Positions 53,676-64,000 are shown, numbered from the stretch's first letter. The stretch: 64,000 bases of DNA from Drosophila persimilis (GCF_003286085.1 NW_020825368.1:62001-126000), one strand, 5' to 3'. Notes: generated by a model not told the origin, from the sequence alone. Made by a program: numbers and translations.

Positions 53676-55141
53676 CGAAGCGGTCAATTCTACGTACAGT
53701 CATGACCATCTTCGATCCCTTAGGACTACTGGGGTTCTATATTATACAGGCAAAGATAATACTGCAGGACGTGTGGAGGTCGGCCGTAGGCTGGGATGAA
53801 CAGGTCGAAGAAAGCGAACGTCAACGTTGGATGATATGGGCACGGCAACTACAAAACATCGAAGAATTAAGGGTTACACGATATCTCGGTCTAACGAAAG
53901 AAACATCTAATATCCAATTACACATCTTTACAGACGCGAGCATAAACGCCTTTGCAGCCGTCGCCTACATAAGGATCGAACAAAGAGGAGAAGTCAGATG
54001 CACACTACTCGCATCCAAGACAAGAGTGGCACCATTGAAACCAATTTCGATTCCCAGGATGGAGCTTATGGCAGCGATCCTCGGCCTACGACTAGCTAAA
54101 TTCACAAACACAGGTATCGACTACTTCGGACCACTGGAGGTAAACGTAGGAAGACGACGCGAGAAACGATGGGGAGTACTATTCACGTGCCTCACCGTGC
54201 GAGCAGTACACATCGAGCTGGCAAACTCCCTGTCAACAGACGCCTTCATGCTAACATTGGAAATGTTCGTAGCCCGTCGAGGAGTCCCCAAGAGAATCGT
54301 GTCGGACAACGGGACGAACTTCCGAGGAGTCAGCCGCTTACTACGAGAAGAAATTGAAAGAATTCTACCGAACGAACTGGAAACCAAGTACCCGCAAATA
54401 GAGTGGTCCTTCATACCCCCAGGAGCACCCCACATGGGAGGTGCGTGGGAAAGAATGATCAGATCGGTGAAATCCATACTAGCCGAAATATTAGAGGAGA
54501 CGCACGTACAAGAACCAGTGCTGAGAACAGCACTAGCAAAGATAGAAAATATGCTAAATTCCCGACCCCTGACTTACGTGCCGTTGGAGTGTCCGGAAGC
54601 CGACGTACTTACACCGAATCACTTTCTGAGAGCAGAGACCAGCTCGATGGCAGCAAAGAGCGACGGCAGCGCAATAGGAGCTATGCTTGGTAAGAGTTTT
54701 CGCATTGCAGGGCAGATCGTGGACAGCTTCAGAAAACGATGGCTGAAGGAGTACCTACCGTGCCTGACGACACGAACCAAATGGCATGGAACCCCAACCA
54801 ACCCTATCCAACTCGGAGACGTCGTGGTTCTAGCGGACGAAACAAGCCCCAAGGTGCAGTGGAGGAAAGGCGTCATCATGGACCTTCGAGTAGCCAAGGA
54901 CGGGATCGCCCGAAGCGCGGTGATCCGCACTGCATCTGGACTGCTAACTCGGCCAATAGTTAAACTGGCCAAGTTAGACGTGAGGACAACGAACCCACTA
55001 ATGGATCAAGGCGTAACCAGAAGTTTGGCAAACATCACGACAAGCGACGATGTTTGCGAAGGGGGGAATGTTACGGCAGAAACCGCAGCGGCAGCTCTAA
55101 ATATCACTGCGCCTAACAGTCCTGAATATCACTGCGCCTAA
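53672..55141 (+). CDS. BEL RNase H-integrase fusion (489 aa), unit 2
   Basis: Protein identical to 46485-47954, including the join LGLRLAKFTNTGIDYFGP where RNase H passes straight into integrase, and the read-through into the 3' LTR. Confidence 0.85.
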   Translation: MTKRSILRTVMTIFDPLGLLGFYIIQAKIILQDVWRSAVGWDEQVEESERQRWMIWARQLQNIEELRVTRYLGLTKETSNIQLHIFTDASINAFAAVAYIRIEQRGEVRCTLLASKTRVAPLKPISIPRMELMAAILGLRLAKFTNTGIDYFGPLEVNVGRRREKRWGVLFTCLTVRAVHIELANSLSTDAFMLTLEMFVARRGVPKRIVSDNGTNFRGVSRLLREEIERILPNELETKYPQIEWSFIPPGAPHMGGAWERMIRSVKSILAEILEETHVQEPVLRTALAKIENMLNSRPLTYVPLECPEADVLTPNHFLRAETSSMAAKSDGSAIGAMLGKSFRIAGQIVDSFRKRWLKEYLPCLTTRTKWHGTPTNPIQLGDVVVLADETSPKVQWRKGVIMDLRVAKDGIARSAVIRTASGLLTRPIVKLAKLDVRTTNPLMDQGVTRSLANITTSDDVCEGGNVTAETAAAALNITAPNSPEYHCA

Positions 55142-55461
55142 CAGCCCTGAATATCACTGCGTTAGCAGCACAAACATTAACAGCGCTGAGCAAAGGGTTA
55201 ATTAGGGCGAAGGGCAGACAAAGGCAGGAAGAAGGAAGAACGAAAACAAAAGGCAGCAGAAAAAGCACTGAAGCGGTACAAGTTTTTTAGCGCTAGCTCT
55301 CGTAGTTTAACACCCGCCCGACATTGTAAATGAATAAATAAGTGAAACAAACAAATGAATAAAACCGATTTAAAGAACAAAACCACGGGAGGCGTATTGA
55401 ACACGGGAGGCTTATCAAACGTACGGCCCCAGATTTGGAGGCGTTGCCCGGCGCGGCAATA
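55069..55461 (+). repeat. BEL 3' LTR, unit 2
   Basis: Same as 47882-48274, with GCGTTAGCAGC and the longer GGAAGAAGGAAGAACG form. The purine tract is at 55056-55067. Confidence 0.9.
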
Positions 55462-55586
55462 TAAGTATTGGGGTATATTAGATTTGTGGTAAAAGTGGAT
55501 GTGTGTAACGTCCAGAAGGAATCGTTTCCGACCCCATAAAGTATATATATTATTGATCAGCATCAATAGCCGAGTCGATTGAGCCC

Positions 55587-55626
<40 letters not shown>

Positions 55627-56564
55627 CGTCCGTCTGTCCGTCCCCTTCAGCGCCTAATGCTCAAAGACTATAAAAGCTAGAACAACGATGTTTTGGATCC
55701 AGACTTCTGTGATATGTCACTGCTCCAAAAATATTTCAAAACTTTGCCCCGCCCACGTCCGCCCCCACAAAGGGCGAAAATCTGTGGCATCCACAATTTC
55801 GACGATACGAGAAAACTAAAAACGCAGAATCGTAGAAGATGACTATATCTTCTAGAGTGCAAAATCTGAACCAGATCGTATAATTATTATAGCCAGAATC
55901 ACGAAAACAATTTCACTCTTTCTCGCTCTGTCTCACTCTAACACACAGGTTTCATGGTCGGTTTTGCCAATTGCAAAATATGAGTTCAAGGATCTCAGAA
56001 CCTATAAAAGCCAGAGCAACCAAATTTGGTATCCACACTCCTGTGATATCGAACCTTGACCGTTTCATGTCCAAATTTCGCCACACCCCCTTCCGCCCCC
56101 GCAAAGGACGAAAATCTGAGGCAACCACAAATCTCAGAGACTATTAAGGCTAGAGTAACCAAATTTGGTACACACACTCCTTTAAGATGTCACTATAAAA
56201 CGTATATCTCAGAATTTCGCCCCACCCCCTTCCGCCCCCACAAAGGACGAAAATCTGTTCCATCCACAATATTGCACATTCGAGAAAACTAAAAACGCAG
56301 AATCATAGATAACCACCATATCTATCAGATTGCTGAATCTGGATCAGATCAGATAATTTTTTTTAGCCAAAAGGAACAAATCAATTTGCACTGGCCTCGC
56401 CGCGCCCGACGTCAGGCTCAGACTGATTTTGGGTCTCTCCCGCACGCACTCTTTGTCGTGCCGATTAATATTAGCGGCGTCTGCCGGAGGAGAGCCATAC
56501 TGACTTAGTATCGGGTATAACTGTAGAGTTGCGGTCTCCGCAGCAACTCACAACGTTCCCCCTT
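55462..56564 (+). mobile_element. DINE-3 of the array
   Basis: Starts TAAGTATTGGGG after the BEL LTR and runs to the end CCCCCTTG, with tetranucleotide tract 55586-55643, GTATCGGGTATAACTG at 56507-56522 and hairpin arms GAGTTGC/GCAACTC at 56526-56549. From about 55656 on it differs more from DINE-1 and DINE-2 than they do from each other. It is presumably the original target of the BEL insertion. Confidence 0.85.
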
Positions 56565-57950
56565 GTTTGGTCGTCGCTTCGTTGACTTGCCGGCGCATAT
56601 CAAAAGTGCCGGTGCAGTGCATACATACATTTTTTTTGTCTTCGATTTCTTATTTTTCGTTGTATTTTTGCTACCGGGATTCGCCGTCCTTAAGTGAAAT
56701 AACTTTCGTATCGTGGCCAATCGATCGCGCTTGCCACAGATGCAGCTGCCCAAGCTCAGCGGACAAGCTTCTATTTTATGTTCACAGATGTCATTCATAG
56801 TGAAGCCGAGCTGACTTCTATCGAGACGTTACTGCATTTGCGGTCATGTTTGAGCGGAGCGCCGTTAGAATTACAACATTATATATTCTCAAACATCTCT
56901 CTAATAAACATCTCATTCTACAAGAACACGTTAAAGAGATATTTGGTCTGGCGCGTGGGGATGCCCCGGTTGGCAAGCTGCGGGCGTTTACGGACCTCAC
57001 CTCTTCGCACATTGGAAGCGCTGGCAACCAAAGAAGAAACAGCAGATTGCATAATCGTCAACGCAACCTAGCAGAATTTGGACAGGACGACTACATCTAA
57101 ATGGGAATCTTCATCGAATCACGATTTTCCATTCTGGGAGAATTTTTCTGTATTTCTGGAACAATGATGTCGTACCCCTGAACACATTCATCACTACATG
57201 CAAGGGCATGGTCGGATTGGCAAGTCAGGAAAAACCGTGAGTAGCATCGTGCTACTCAAAAGTTTATCGCCGAATGATCGTCACATCGAAGCAAAGGGGT
57301 CCTTTTTATCCGTCAAGGGTCATCACGTGAAAGTTTGTAAGTCTTGCCAATCGAAACACCACACTGTTCTGCATTTCCTTCGTTCAGAAGAGATATGCCA
57401 TACTGATTCTCCAATTAAAGCTTCACAAGCACAACCACATTATACCGCCATAGTTGCATTGTCGCCCGCCTTGCCGCAAGCTCTTTTATTCTGGAGACAG
57501 TCTGATCCTGTTCTCCTGTACTCGTCTAGCTAATCATCCCCTCAATTTCGAAAAACCTAATTGCCTACCGCAGTTTCTGGTATTGGAGATGATAGCTTCT
57601 CAACTGAAGGTATCTCGGTGAATAAACCTAGCGTCTCAGTTAGCACTGATTATTGGCCTGTACCTTCGAATCTCCAGCTTTCTGACCTTCGTTCCATAAG
57701 CCGCAGCGGATTGATTTGCCCATCGTAGCCGGAGTTTTCTTTGAGTTGATGTGTATGGGACAAAATCTGCTAGCGCCTAGATTGCCTTTTCTGCAGAAGA
57801 CACATCTCGGATGGATTTGGAGCGCAGGTTCGGGCATTATCCAGCTCGTTATGCAAAATATTCGGCATCTTCCCTCGAAGATATCATTGCTTCATGAAAA
57901 CGGACAGCTCCACAACAGCGCAGAGGGTCGTGTTCGACGACTCTAAAGCT
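56565..57950 (+). pseudogene. BEL-like gag and protease-linker fragment
   Basis: On plus, over several frames: QLPKLSGQASIL (56740), EAELTSIETLLHLRSCLSG (56791 on), LQEHVKEIFGLARG, then a zinc-knuckle end CKSCQSKHHTVLH (about 57340), then RLPFLQKTHLGWIWSAG (57780), which is the linker before RT. These are BEL gag-pol landmarks, in the proper order but with long deletions and shifts. It belongs to a third BEL family, neither the roo-like nor the Max-like copy. Confidence 0.6.
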
Positions 57951-57959
57951 ACGATCTCG

Positions 57960-58245
57960 TCTTTCGTTAAATGATCGGCTTATGGCAGTTCGCACCACTT
58001 AAGCCAAGTTGTTTCAGACTCTTATCCGTCTTGGTACATTTTCGTTTAAGCACATCAACTCTTTCCGAGTCATGATGCCTTAAGCTGACCGACCGAAGGA
58101 GTAGGCCCTTTGTAGACTTCACACCTGCCCCCCAAAGTCCGCCCATGTGCGGTGCTCGAGGCGGTATGAAGGCAAACTCGCACCCGCTTCTTGACGCGAA
58201 TTCGCGAAGAGGCGACTGGCTCCAACAAAATTTGTCGTGTTGTCG
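57960..58245 (-). pseudogene. BEL-like integrase fragment
   Basis: The minus frame has FAFIPPRAPHMGGLWGAGVK and KGLLLRSV, the region around the catalytic Glu of a BEL integrase; the Glu is replaced (GLWGAGVKS where GLWEAxVKS is usual). It faces the gag fragment at 56565-57950 tail to tail, so at least one inversion or separate insertion is needed. Confidence 0.65.
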
Positions 58246-58985
58246 CAATTAACGCGTTGTGGAAATCCTCGCCTTGGGAATCACATGTCTGCACTTTCCT
58301 ACCTTTGGGAGGAAGATAACTGTTGAGTTTCTCCATTGGATATCGATTTTTCTGGTCATGTCTTCTGTCTCCTTGCTAATCTGGAGGATCACATGCAGCG
58401 CCGTCGAGCGCGGGGATGAGAGCGTTGGGGTCGTCCCCCATTCGTGAGAAGAGCGACAACTTCGACTATGCCGCCGCTGCGGCATAGACTTCTCGTCGCT
58501 GCGATCAATCAAGGCCACAATGAGGTGTCCCTTGGACACTTAGTTCTTCGTCTGGGGGGCGGCCGCCTTGGGCCCGCGGTGCTGCTTGCTCGCCCGAGTG
58601 TGTTTGGTCGAGCCGAGAGCCGCCTGCATCTGGCTCAGCTGCGCGTAGTGTCTGCGGCCCTCCTCCACCCGTAGCTCAGCCCAGGCTAGCTTGGATTTCT
58701 CCTCTTGGGAGATATCCGCCTTGCCATGGAGCGGGCTCAGCAACTTGAGGTCCGCCTTGTACTATGCTTTTCCCTTTATACCTTCCCTTGAACGCTTCGG
58801 CCCTTCCCAACGCAGATAGCTGGTATCTGGTTCCGGCGAGCGGAGGAGGCTTTTTCCCATGCCACGTCCGATTCTGTCTCGACAGTGGCTACCGCGCAGT
58901 TCATCTTGAAACTCGTCGTTTTTGTGGCAGACCAATGCCTTAGCTAGACACTGCATTGCCTCTTGCCCAGGATAATGCAATAAAG
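58246..58985 (-). pseudogene. LOA-type LINE fragment: ORF1 joined to RT
   Basis: On minus from 58985: a leader like that at 9850-9900 (TTAGCTAGACACTGCATT on plus), SLLRSPEPDTSYLRWEGPKR, GKADISQEEKSKLAWAELRV, then GHLIVALIDRSDEKS, VILQISKETEDM and, after a junction at about 58355, IQWRNSTVIFLPKVGKC, which is RT. So ORF1 is joined to the RT N-terminus and the endonuclease is deleted. A third kind of internal deletion in this family within the window. Confidence 0.65.
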
Positions 58986-59019
58986 CATAGATCATAAGGC
59001 AAAGAGTTTAGTTACCTAT

Positions 59020-59745
59020 TTATTTATTTATTCTTATTCGCCAACGGAATCAAAATCCTTATCTGGCTAGACTAACTTATTTCTAACTTAAGCTATTATC
59101 AGAAAATAACAAGAATTAATTATTGTAAGGGAAGAGGTCTCCCAGCAACCGTCGGACGGCTCCCTTCCCCTGGCAAAAGTAAACACGCATCCCAGCTGGC
59201 AGAGCATTGTACTGTAGTAGCGCCTTACAAATAGGCTCATTAAAGCCATAATTGTTCCGGTGGAGATCAACTGCAAAGGGTGCATGGGTCCTTAGGCTGC
59301 TGGCAGGGGCACCGAAGCCAATCCTACTAAGCAGGTCAGGACAATCTATGTTACCCACTAGAAGGTCATAAATAAAGATCTGAGCCGCAATGGTCCTTCG
59401 ATCCTCGAGAGAGGAGAGATGCACGAGGCGACATCTGCACTCGTACGACGGCAACGGAATGCAGAAGGGCAGAGGCTGTAGTGCAAATTTGAGAAACTTT
59501 CGTTGCAGTCTTTCGATGCGTGAAATTTGAACGACCCCTGTGGGATTCCAGACCATGGAAGCGTACTCAAGGCGCGAGAGCACAAGTAATGAGTACAACC
59601 TCAACCTCGTATATGGGTCCCTGAACTGGGATGAATTGCGCTTAATAAAGCCAAACATAGCATAAGCTTTCGGCAATATAAAATTCAAATGCTCAGCGAA
59701 AAGAAATCTTGAGTCGAATAAGACCCCCAGGTTCTGGTCTGATGA
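59020..59745 (-). pseudogene. CR1-like LINE 3' end: RT thumb and tail
   Basis: The frame from about 59745 to 59116 encodes NLGVLFDSRFLFAEHLNFIL, AYAMFGFIKRNSSQFRDPYT, SRLEYASMVWNPTG and YGFNEPICKALLQYN, parallel to the RT C-terminus of copy A. It is open to its TAA at 59116-59118. About 95 bases of 3' UTR end in an AATAAATAAATAAATA tail (plus 59023-59040 as TTTA repeats), so the 3' terminus is intact and the 5' end is truncated just after YADD. The N-terminal residues of the open frame before the SSDQNLG motif come from the neighbouring LINE UTR. Confidence 0.75.
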
Positions 59746-60024
59746 GCTCGTGAGGTGGCTCAAAGGGGGCCTAGCTGAGGCCACCGGACGGGTCGCAGGT
59801 TGCGGATAGCGAACGACCTACCTATATACAGGTCATATAGGTAGGTCAGCTGCGAATAATCGGACATCCCTAGGGAGAGTACCGAAAATAAGCAGCCCCG
59901 GACAGCCAGCGGGTGTTCGCGAAGTAGCAACACTGACGATGCGCTTGTGGTGCCGCCTCGTATAAGTAGCTCACACACTCCCCTATCCCTACACACTACC
60001 TACCCACATCCCAACCCCCCACAT
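59746..60024 (-). other. 3' UTR of RNase H-bearing LINE with hairpin
   Basis: Sequence following the ORF2 stop at 60025. It includes a perfect 13-bp inverted repeat, GACCTACCTATAT (59815-59827) and its complement (59835-59847) with a 7-base loop. No tail is visible; the CR1-like piece begins near 59745. Confidence 0.6.
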
Positions 60025-61810
60025 TCAGCTCACACCGGGCCGGACTAAGAGTGTTATTCGACTCGTGCCGAGAGTCAGCCTGGCTGGGGGCCCGGTATAT
60101 AAAACTAGTCTTCTGCTGAGAGCCGGGCAGGAGCAGAACAGATGTTCCACTGTCTCCTCCTCTTCCTCGTCTCTACAGCTGCGACAAAAATCGTTATGTG
60201 GGGCTCCCAGCCTGTTAGCGTGGGTGCCTATTAGCCAGTGTCCCGTGAGGGAACGTGTGACTACGCTGCACCTTTTCCTGCTTAACTTGAGGAGCTCGGA
60301 GGTGCGCTTCATGTCCATGGTCGGCCATGTTTGCCGAGTTGTGCGACATCGTGGCACTGTTTGCCACATATCGTTTTTTAGTCGCTTGTATTGCTCCCTT
60401 ATGATGAGCTTACAGGTGGCCATTGGCATACAGATATCCTCCTTGTCTTGGAGAAGGGGGATTGTAGTGCCAGATCTGGCCAGCTCGTCCGCTATACAGT
60501 TGCCCTCGATGTCCCGGTGGCCCGGGACCCAAATTAGGCTAATAGCAAATTGCTGAGCCATCTCGTGCAGAGATTTGCGGCAGTCTGCCACGGTGGCCGA
60601 GTTCGAGGAAATCGCGCTTAGCGATTTGATCGAAGCCTGGCTGTCGCTATAAATGTTTAGCTTGGTTGCCGTGACGGCAGCCGCTTGTAGGCAGTCTAGT
60701 GCCTCCCTGATTGCTATGACTTCCGCTTGAAAGACACTGCAATGATCTGGGAGTCTGAAGGAATGCCTTATGTTTAGCTGTTCAGAGTAGATTCCCCCTC
60801 CGACTCTGTCGTCCAGCTTTGATCCATCTGTGAAGATGCTTATGGCCCCATCAGGGCCTGGGAGTCCCTCGAGCCATTCGTCTCTATGAGGGATGATTGG
60901 AACTTGGTAGTCTGTTTTTGAGGGGACGGTACTGCTATTTAATATGGCTGAGTGACCTATGCACTGTGTCACCCATTGATCTGAGTCTCTTAGACGTATT
61001 GCTGCTGCTTCTGCCCGTTCCTTTCCTGCGAGTTCAAGGCTCTGTAGGCATAGGATGGCATTTAGCGCATCATTTGGGGTGGTGCGAAGAGCTCCGCTGA
61101 TACATAGGGCGGCAGTCCGCTGGACTTTGCCCAGTTGCTTGGTGATCGCCCTTTTTGATAGGGCTGGCCACCACACCGTAACTCCGTAGAGTAGTATTGG
61201 TCTTACTATAGCTTGATATATCCATTGGACTATGCTTGGGATCATACCCCATCTTAGCCCAATAGCTTTTTTGCATGTATAGAGTGCAGTCATTGCCTTC
61301 TTCACTCTGTCTTTGACATTCAGGTTCCAGCTAAGCTTCTTGTCAATTACCAACCCTAAGTAACTGGCACTGTCGCTAAAGGAGAGCCTGCATCCTTGTA
61401 GTATTGGAGGGTTGAGGGGCGGGGCCTTGTATTTATTTGTGAATAATACGAGTTCCGTTTTTGAGGGATTTACTCCCAGACCGCGCGATTCCGTCCAATC
61501 CGACAGTTGCGCTAGCTTTGTGGACATTAAGTCGCACAGTGTTTGGGGGTATTTCCCCGAGAAAATAATCGCAACGTCATCCGCATAGGCCACGACTTTG
61601 CAGCCCCCCCCCTCCAGGTCCCATAGAATCTTGTTGACTGCTATGTTCCACAGAAGAGGAGACAGGACACCACCTTGCGGGGTGCCTCTGTTGACATACC
61701 TTGACTGGGCGGACGATCCCATCGATGATGTCACCGTCCTGCATGTGAGCAATTGATCTTTGAGCATCACCAAGTGACGGTCCACCCCCAGGTCACTCAG
61801 GGCTTCTGTA
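60025..61810 (-). CDS. LINE ORF2 fragment: RT, RNase H, Cys/His finger
   Basis: Open without a break. From the truncated 5' end: MLKDQLLTCRTVTSS, GTPQGGVLSPLLWN (RT motif B), VVAYADDVAIIFSG (catalytic YADD), VNPSKTELVLFTNKY, SYLGLVIDKKLSWN (thumb); then RNase H with ISIFTDGSKLDDRVGGGI, HCSVFQAEVIAIREAL, IYSDSQASIKSL and WVPGHRDIEGNCIADELA, holding the D, E, D, D catalytic set; and CRSCRDEEEEETVEHLFC at the end. It belongs to the LOA/I side of LINEs by the RNase H. The frame continues upstream to 61986, but that part is antisense to the plus-strand LINE and not native. The 5' end is lost before RT motif A. Confidence 0.85.
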
Positions 61811-61814
61811 ATGG

Positions 61815-63498
61815 CACCCGGTACGATAAGGAACCTCCTAGGTTGCAGACGGGTGCAATCAGAGTGGGGCACCGCTTCCATGGTGAAAGAGGCACACAGA
61901 GGCACACCCCAGGGTGGAGTCCTGTCGCCCCTCCTGTGGAATCTGGTGGTCGACGACCTCATCAAGAGATACGAAAGGAAGGCCACAATAGTAACAGCTT
62001 ATGCGGACGACATAAGCATACTTATTACGGGTGTTTGCCCATCGACCCTCAGCTCACTAATGGAACGAACACTCAGGGAGATACGCGAGTGGGCGGAAGA
62101 AGTAGGACTCAGTATCAACGCGGACAAGACGGACCTCATCCTCTTTACCAAGAGGTACAAGGTACCGATATGGACCCCCCCGAAGATCAATCAAACTATG
62201 CTAACCCCAAAAACACAAGTCAAATACCTGGGCACAGTACTGGATAGTAAACTGGCATGGAAACCCAATGTATTGGAAAGAGTGAAGAAGGCCACCATTG
62301 CGCTTTATGCATCCAAGAAGATGCTCAGCAGCACATGGGGCCTGTCTCCGGCTCTGATGCATTGGATTTACATCTCGGTGGTGCGACCAACTCTGCTGTA
62401 TGGAGTCTTAGTGTGGTGGCAAGCTACTGGAAAGAAAACGTATCATAAGCTTATGGAAAGGACTCAGCGACAGGCTTTGCTCTGTATTACAGGGGCGCTG
62501 AGGTCAACCCCAACAAAAGCACTCGAAACCCTACTTGGAATCGAACCCTTAGACATCCACGCCCGTCTGACTGCAGGAAAGGCAGCACAACGCCTCATCG
62601 CTTCAGGAAATATGTCGCCACAAGAATACGGGCATAGTTCAATTGGAAGGGAAATGAACAGATCAACTGATTACATGACCCCCCAAACATGCCTCGACGT
62701 AAAAACAACTGCATCTTTGGGACCTGAAGACTGGAAAATCGGAAGAGACCAAACGGAGCACCTCAATATATATACGGACGGCTCCAAGATGGACGGAGGA
62801 GTAGGAGCGGGCCTATACTGTACAAACCCTGAGATAAGGCTGTCATATAAGCTACCGGACCATTGTAGCATATTCCAGGCAGAGGTTTTTGCCATCAGGA
62901 AAGCAGCAGTGGTCGCTCTTCTCACTGAAAGAGCACACGATGCGGTCAACCTATTCGTCGACAGCCAAGCGGCGATAAGATCCATGCAGTCGTCCGCAGT
63001 CAGTTCCAGAAATGTCTTGGCGAGCAGGGAGGCACTAGATACCCTAAGCACGACAAAGTCAGTGCGGATCTACTGGATTCCCAGCCACCAGGGCATCGAA
63101 GGGAACGAGACGGCGGACGTACTAGCTAAGGAAGGCGTCGGGCTGGCGAATAGGAGAACCGAGAATGTGCCTGTCTCCCTCAGAACGCTGCAAAGCGATC
63201 TAGAAAAGCAAGCCGGATCACAAACCGAAAGTAGGTGGAGGAGTACCACCGCCTGCAGAACCTCGAAAATCATGTGCAAGGAACGCAATGACAGACTCAG
63301 CCACTACCTGCTGCACCTACCACGGAAGGACTGCAGATTATTAGTGTGAATATTAACGGGACACTGCCTGGCTGCGGCGCATGCAACAAAGCTAGGAATC
63401 ACAAACAGAGACAGTTGTAGGAAATGTGACGAACCTGGGGCAACCGAAACCCTAGAACATCTCATCTGCAACTGTCCTGCTCTCTTAAGGGCTCTCTT
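61815..63498 (+). pseudogene. LOA-type ORF2 fragment: RT, RNase H, Cys/His finger
   Basis: Plus-strand partner of the preceding LINE. Reads VQSEWGTASMVKEAHRGTPQ, GGVLSPLLWNLVVDDLI, VTAYADDISIL (catalytic YADD), INADKTDLILFTKRY, VKYLGTVLDSKLAW; RNase H with LNIYTDGSKMDGGVGAGLY, HCSIFQAEVFAIRKA, LFVDSQAAIRSM and WIPSHQGIEGNETADVLA; then a single TGA at 63347-63349 where the copy at 28613-29107 has Gly (LVGILTG). The same frame continues to CRKCDEPGATETLEHLIC. It is cut at 63498, short of its 3' UTR, and at the 5' end before RT motif A. Confidence 0.85.
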
Positions 63499-64000
63499 AT
63501 ACGTGTCTGCCAATCCACAAAGAAAGCCGAAGACTCGCCGTTCTGCCAGACATTCCTGATAACGGTGGCCCTTCGCCCCGCAGTTCCAACACGAAGCTTC
63601 AATGGCAGCCACCTCTAACTCTTCAATATCAGAACTATCGGATTCGGAAATGTGGTCTGTTTGATGTCCCAACGCAATAATATTTCGATATTTGGGTTTC
63701 CGTATAGCCACTGAAGTTTTGTGGACTGTCCGCATAAAAATTTCGCGTGTCCGCGCGTGTCTTAACTGAGCAATGGTGGAAGCTGGCTCATATAATTTTT
63801 CTCGCTGGACCTCAGTAAGAACATTTCCTCTTAGAGTCTCTAGCAAAGATTGCTCCGACATGGGCTGTGTGAGCCGATCTGCCAAAGAGGCGATCACACT
63901 GTAAAAATCATCGAACGACTCATTTACGAGCTGTTTACGATCTTCGATTTCCGTCCGGATTATGCGATCCGTGCGTGAATCTTTGAATTGACCCCTTAAC
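63499..64000 (-). pseudogene. Ty3/gypsy gag fragment
   Basis: The minus frame enters from beyond the window end and is open to about 63499: FDDFYSVIASLADRL, LRGNVLTEVQREKLYEPAST, IAQLRHARTREIFMRT, an acidic stretch SESDSSDIEELEVAAIEAS, and a zinc knuckle CWNCGAKGHRYQEC (CX2CX4HX4C), followed by RRVFGFLCGLADTYK. This is the C-terminal half of a gag of the mdg1/412-like gypsy group. It is joined at 63498 to the LOA fragment within the sequence after the knuckle. Confidence 0.75.

Larger units (their letters stand above)
48959..55461. repeat. Tandem duplication unit 2 (7,187-bp period)
   Basis: Second copy of 41772-48274, same orientation, constant offset through all genes and both LTRs. Confidence 0.9.
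49902..55461 (+). mobile_element. Max-like BEL/Pao LTR retrotransposon, unit 2
   Basis: Same structure, same defects and same target duplication TAAGT as unit 1. The 5' LTR (49902-50287) and 3' LTR (55069-55461) differ from each other in exactly the way the unit 1 LTRs do. That rules out two independent insertions and shows that the whole block was copied. Confidence 0.9.

Noticed and set aside
41772..55461. Two independent insertions of the same BEL element
   Set aside because: Both units have the same target duplication, the same flanks and identical 5'/3' LTR differences; independent insertions would have different flanks.
61811..61986. N-terminal extension of the minus-strand RT frame
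   Set aside because: This part is the antisense of the plus-strand LOA RT sequence and has no similarity to RT on its own strand.
60025..63498. Head-to-head LINEs explained by twin priming (5' inversion) of one element
   Set aside because: Both arms contain the same domains but from different families, whereas twin priming inverts the 5' part of a single copy.

Overview
The window looks like a repeat-dense, probably heterochromatic or low-recombination stretch of a Drosophila genome, assigned from its contents: a single-exon cytosolic GAPDH, roo-like and Max-like BEL/Pao elements, LINEs related to Drosophila CR1, LOA and I, and many copies of a DINE-1/mini-me type Helentron relative with GTCT/GTCC tracts. 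I cannot name the species. No tRNA, rRNA, CRISPR or prokaryote-type system was seen. Apart from GAPDH, every coding region I could recognise belongs to a transposable element, mostly broken.

Layout. 1-3.8 kb: CR1-like LINE, plus strand, followed by a 74-bp-arm foldback (3986-4248). 5.6 kb: Helentron-type 5' end. 6.1-10.7 kb: PIF/Harbinger transposon with both inverted ends and two convergent genes, its transposase split by a doubly deleted LOA-type LINE. 10.8-17.6 kb: a second CR1-like copy (minus strand), itself interrupted by a solo-LTR-like insertion and a DINE, and bordered by Helentron pieces and another DINE. 17.7-25.6 kb: nearly complete roo-like BEL element (minus) with gag, protease, RT, RNase H, integrase and an env-like gene, all carrying breaks. 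25.6-33.7 kb: mosaic of LOA, CR1, BEL-LTR, Ty3/gypsy, I-like and DINE fragments. 34.8-35.8 kb: intact GAPDH gene on the minus strand, the only host gene recognised. 36.6-41 kb: DINE and Helentron helicase remnants, TACATA-rich simple sequence, and LTR/primer-binding-site remnants.

41.0-56.6 kb holds the most striking structure: a 7,187-bp tandem duplication. Each unit contains a DINE, an RNase H fragment of a LINE, and a Max-like BEL element (386-bp 5' LTR, 393-bp 3' LTR, 5-bp target duplication TAAGT) inserted near the start of the next DINE. The two BEL copies share all their defects (in-frame gag stop, pol frameshift, in-frame RNase H-integrase deletion) and the same 5'/3' LTR differences, so the block was duplicated after insertion, plausibly by unequal exchange between DINEs.

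56.6-64 kb: BEL gag and integrase fragments, a LOA ORF1 fragment, a CR1-like RT end, two different RNase H-bearing LINEs placed head to head at about 61.81 kb, and a Ty3/gypsy gag running off the window.

The nested fragments on both strands resemble a piRNA-cluster-like TE graveyard; that is inference, not something sequence alone can show. Coordinates of TE edges are approximate unless a repeat edge or target duplication is quoted.
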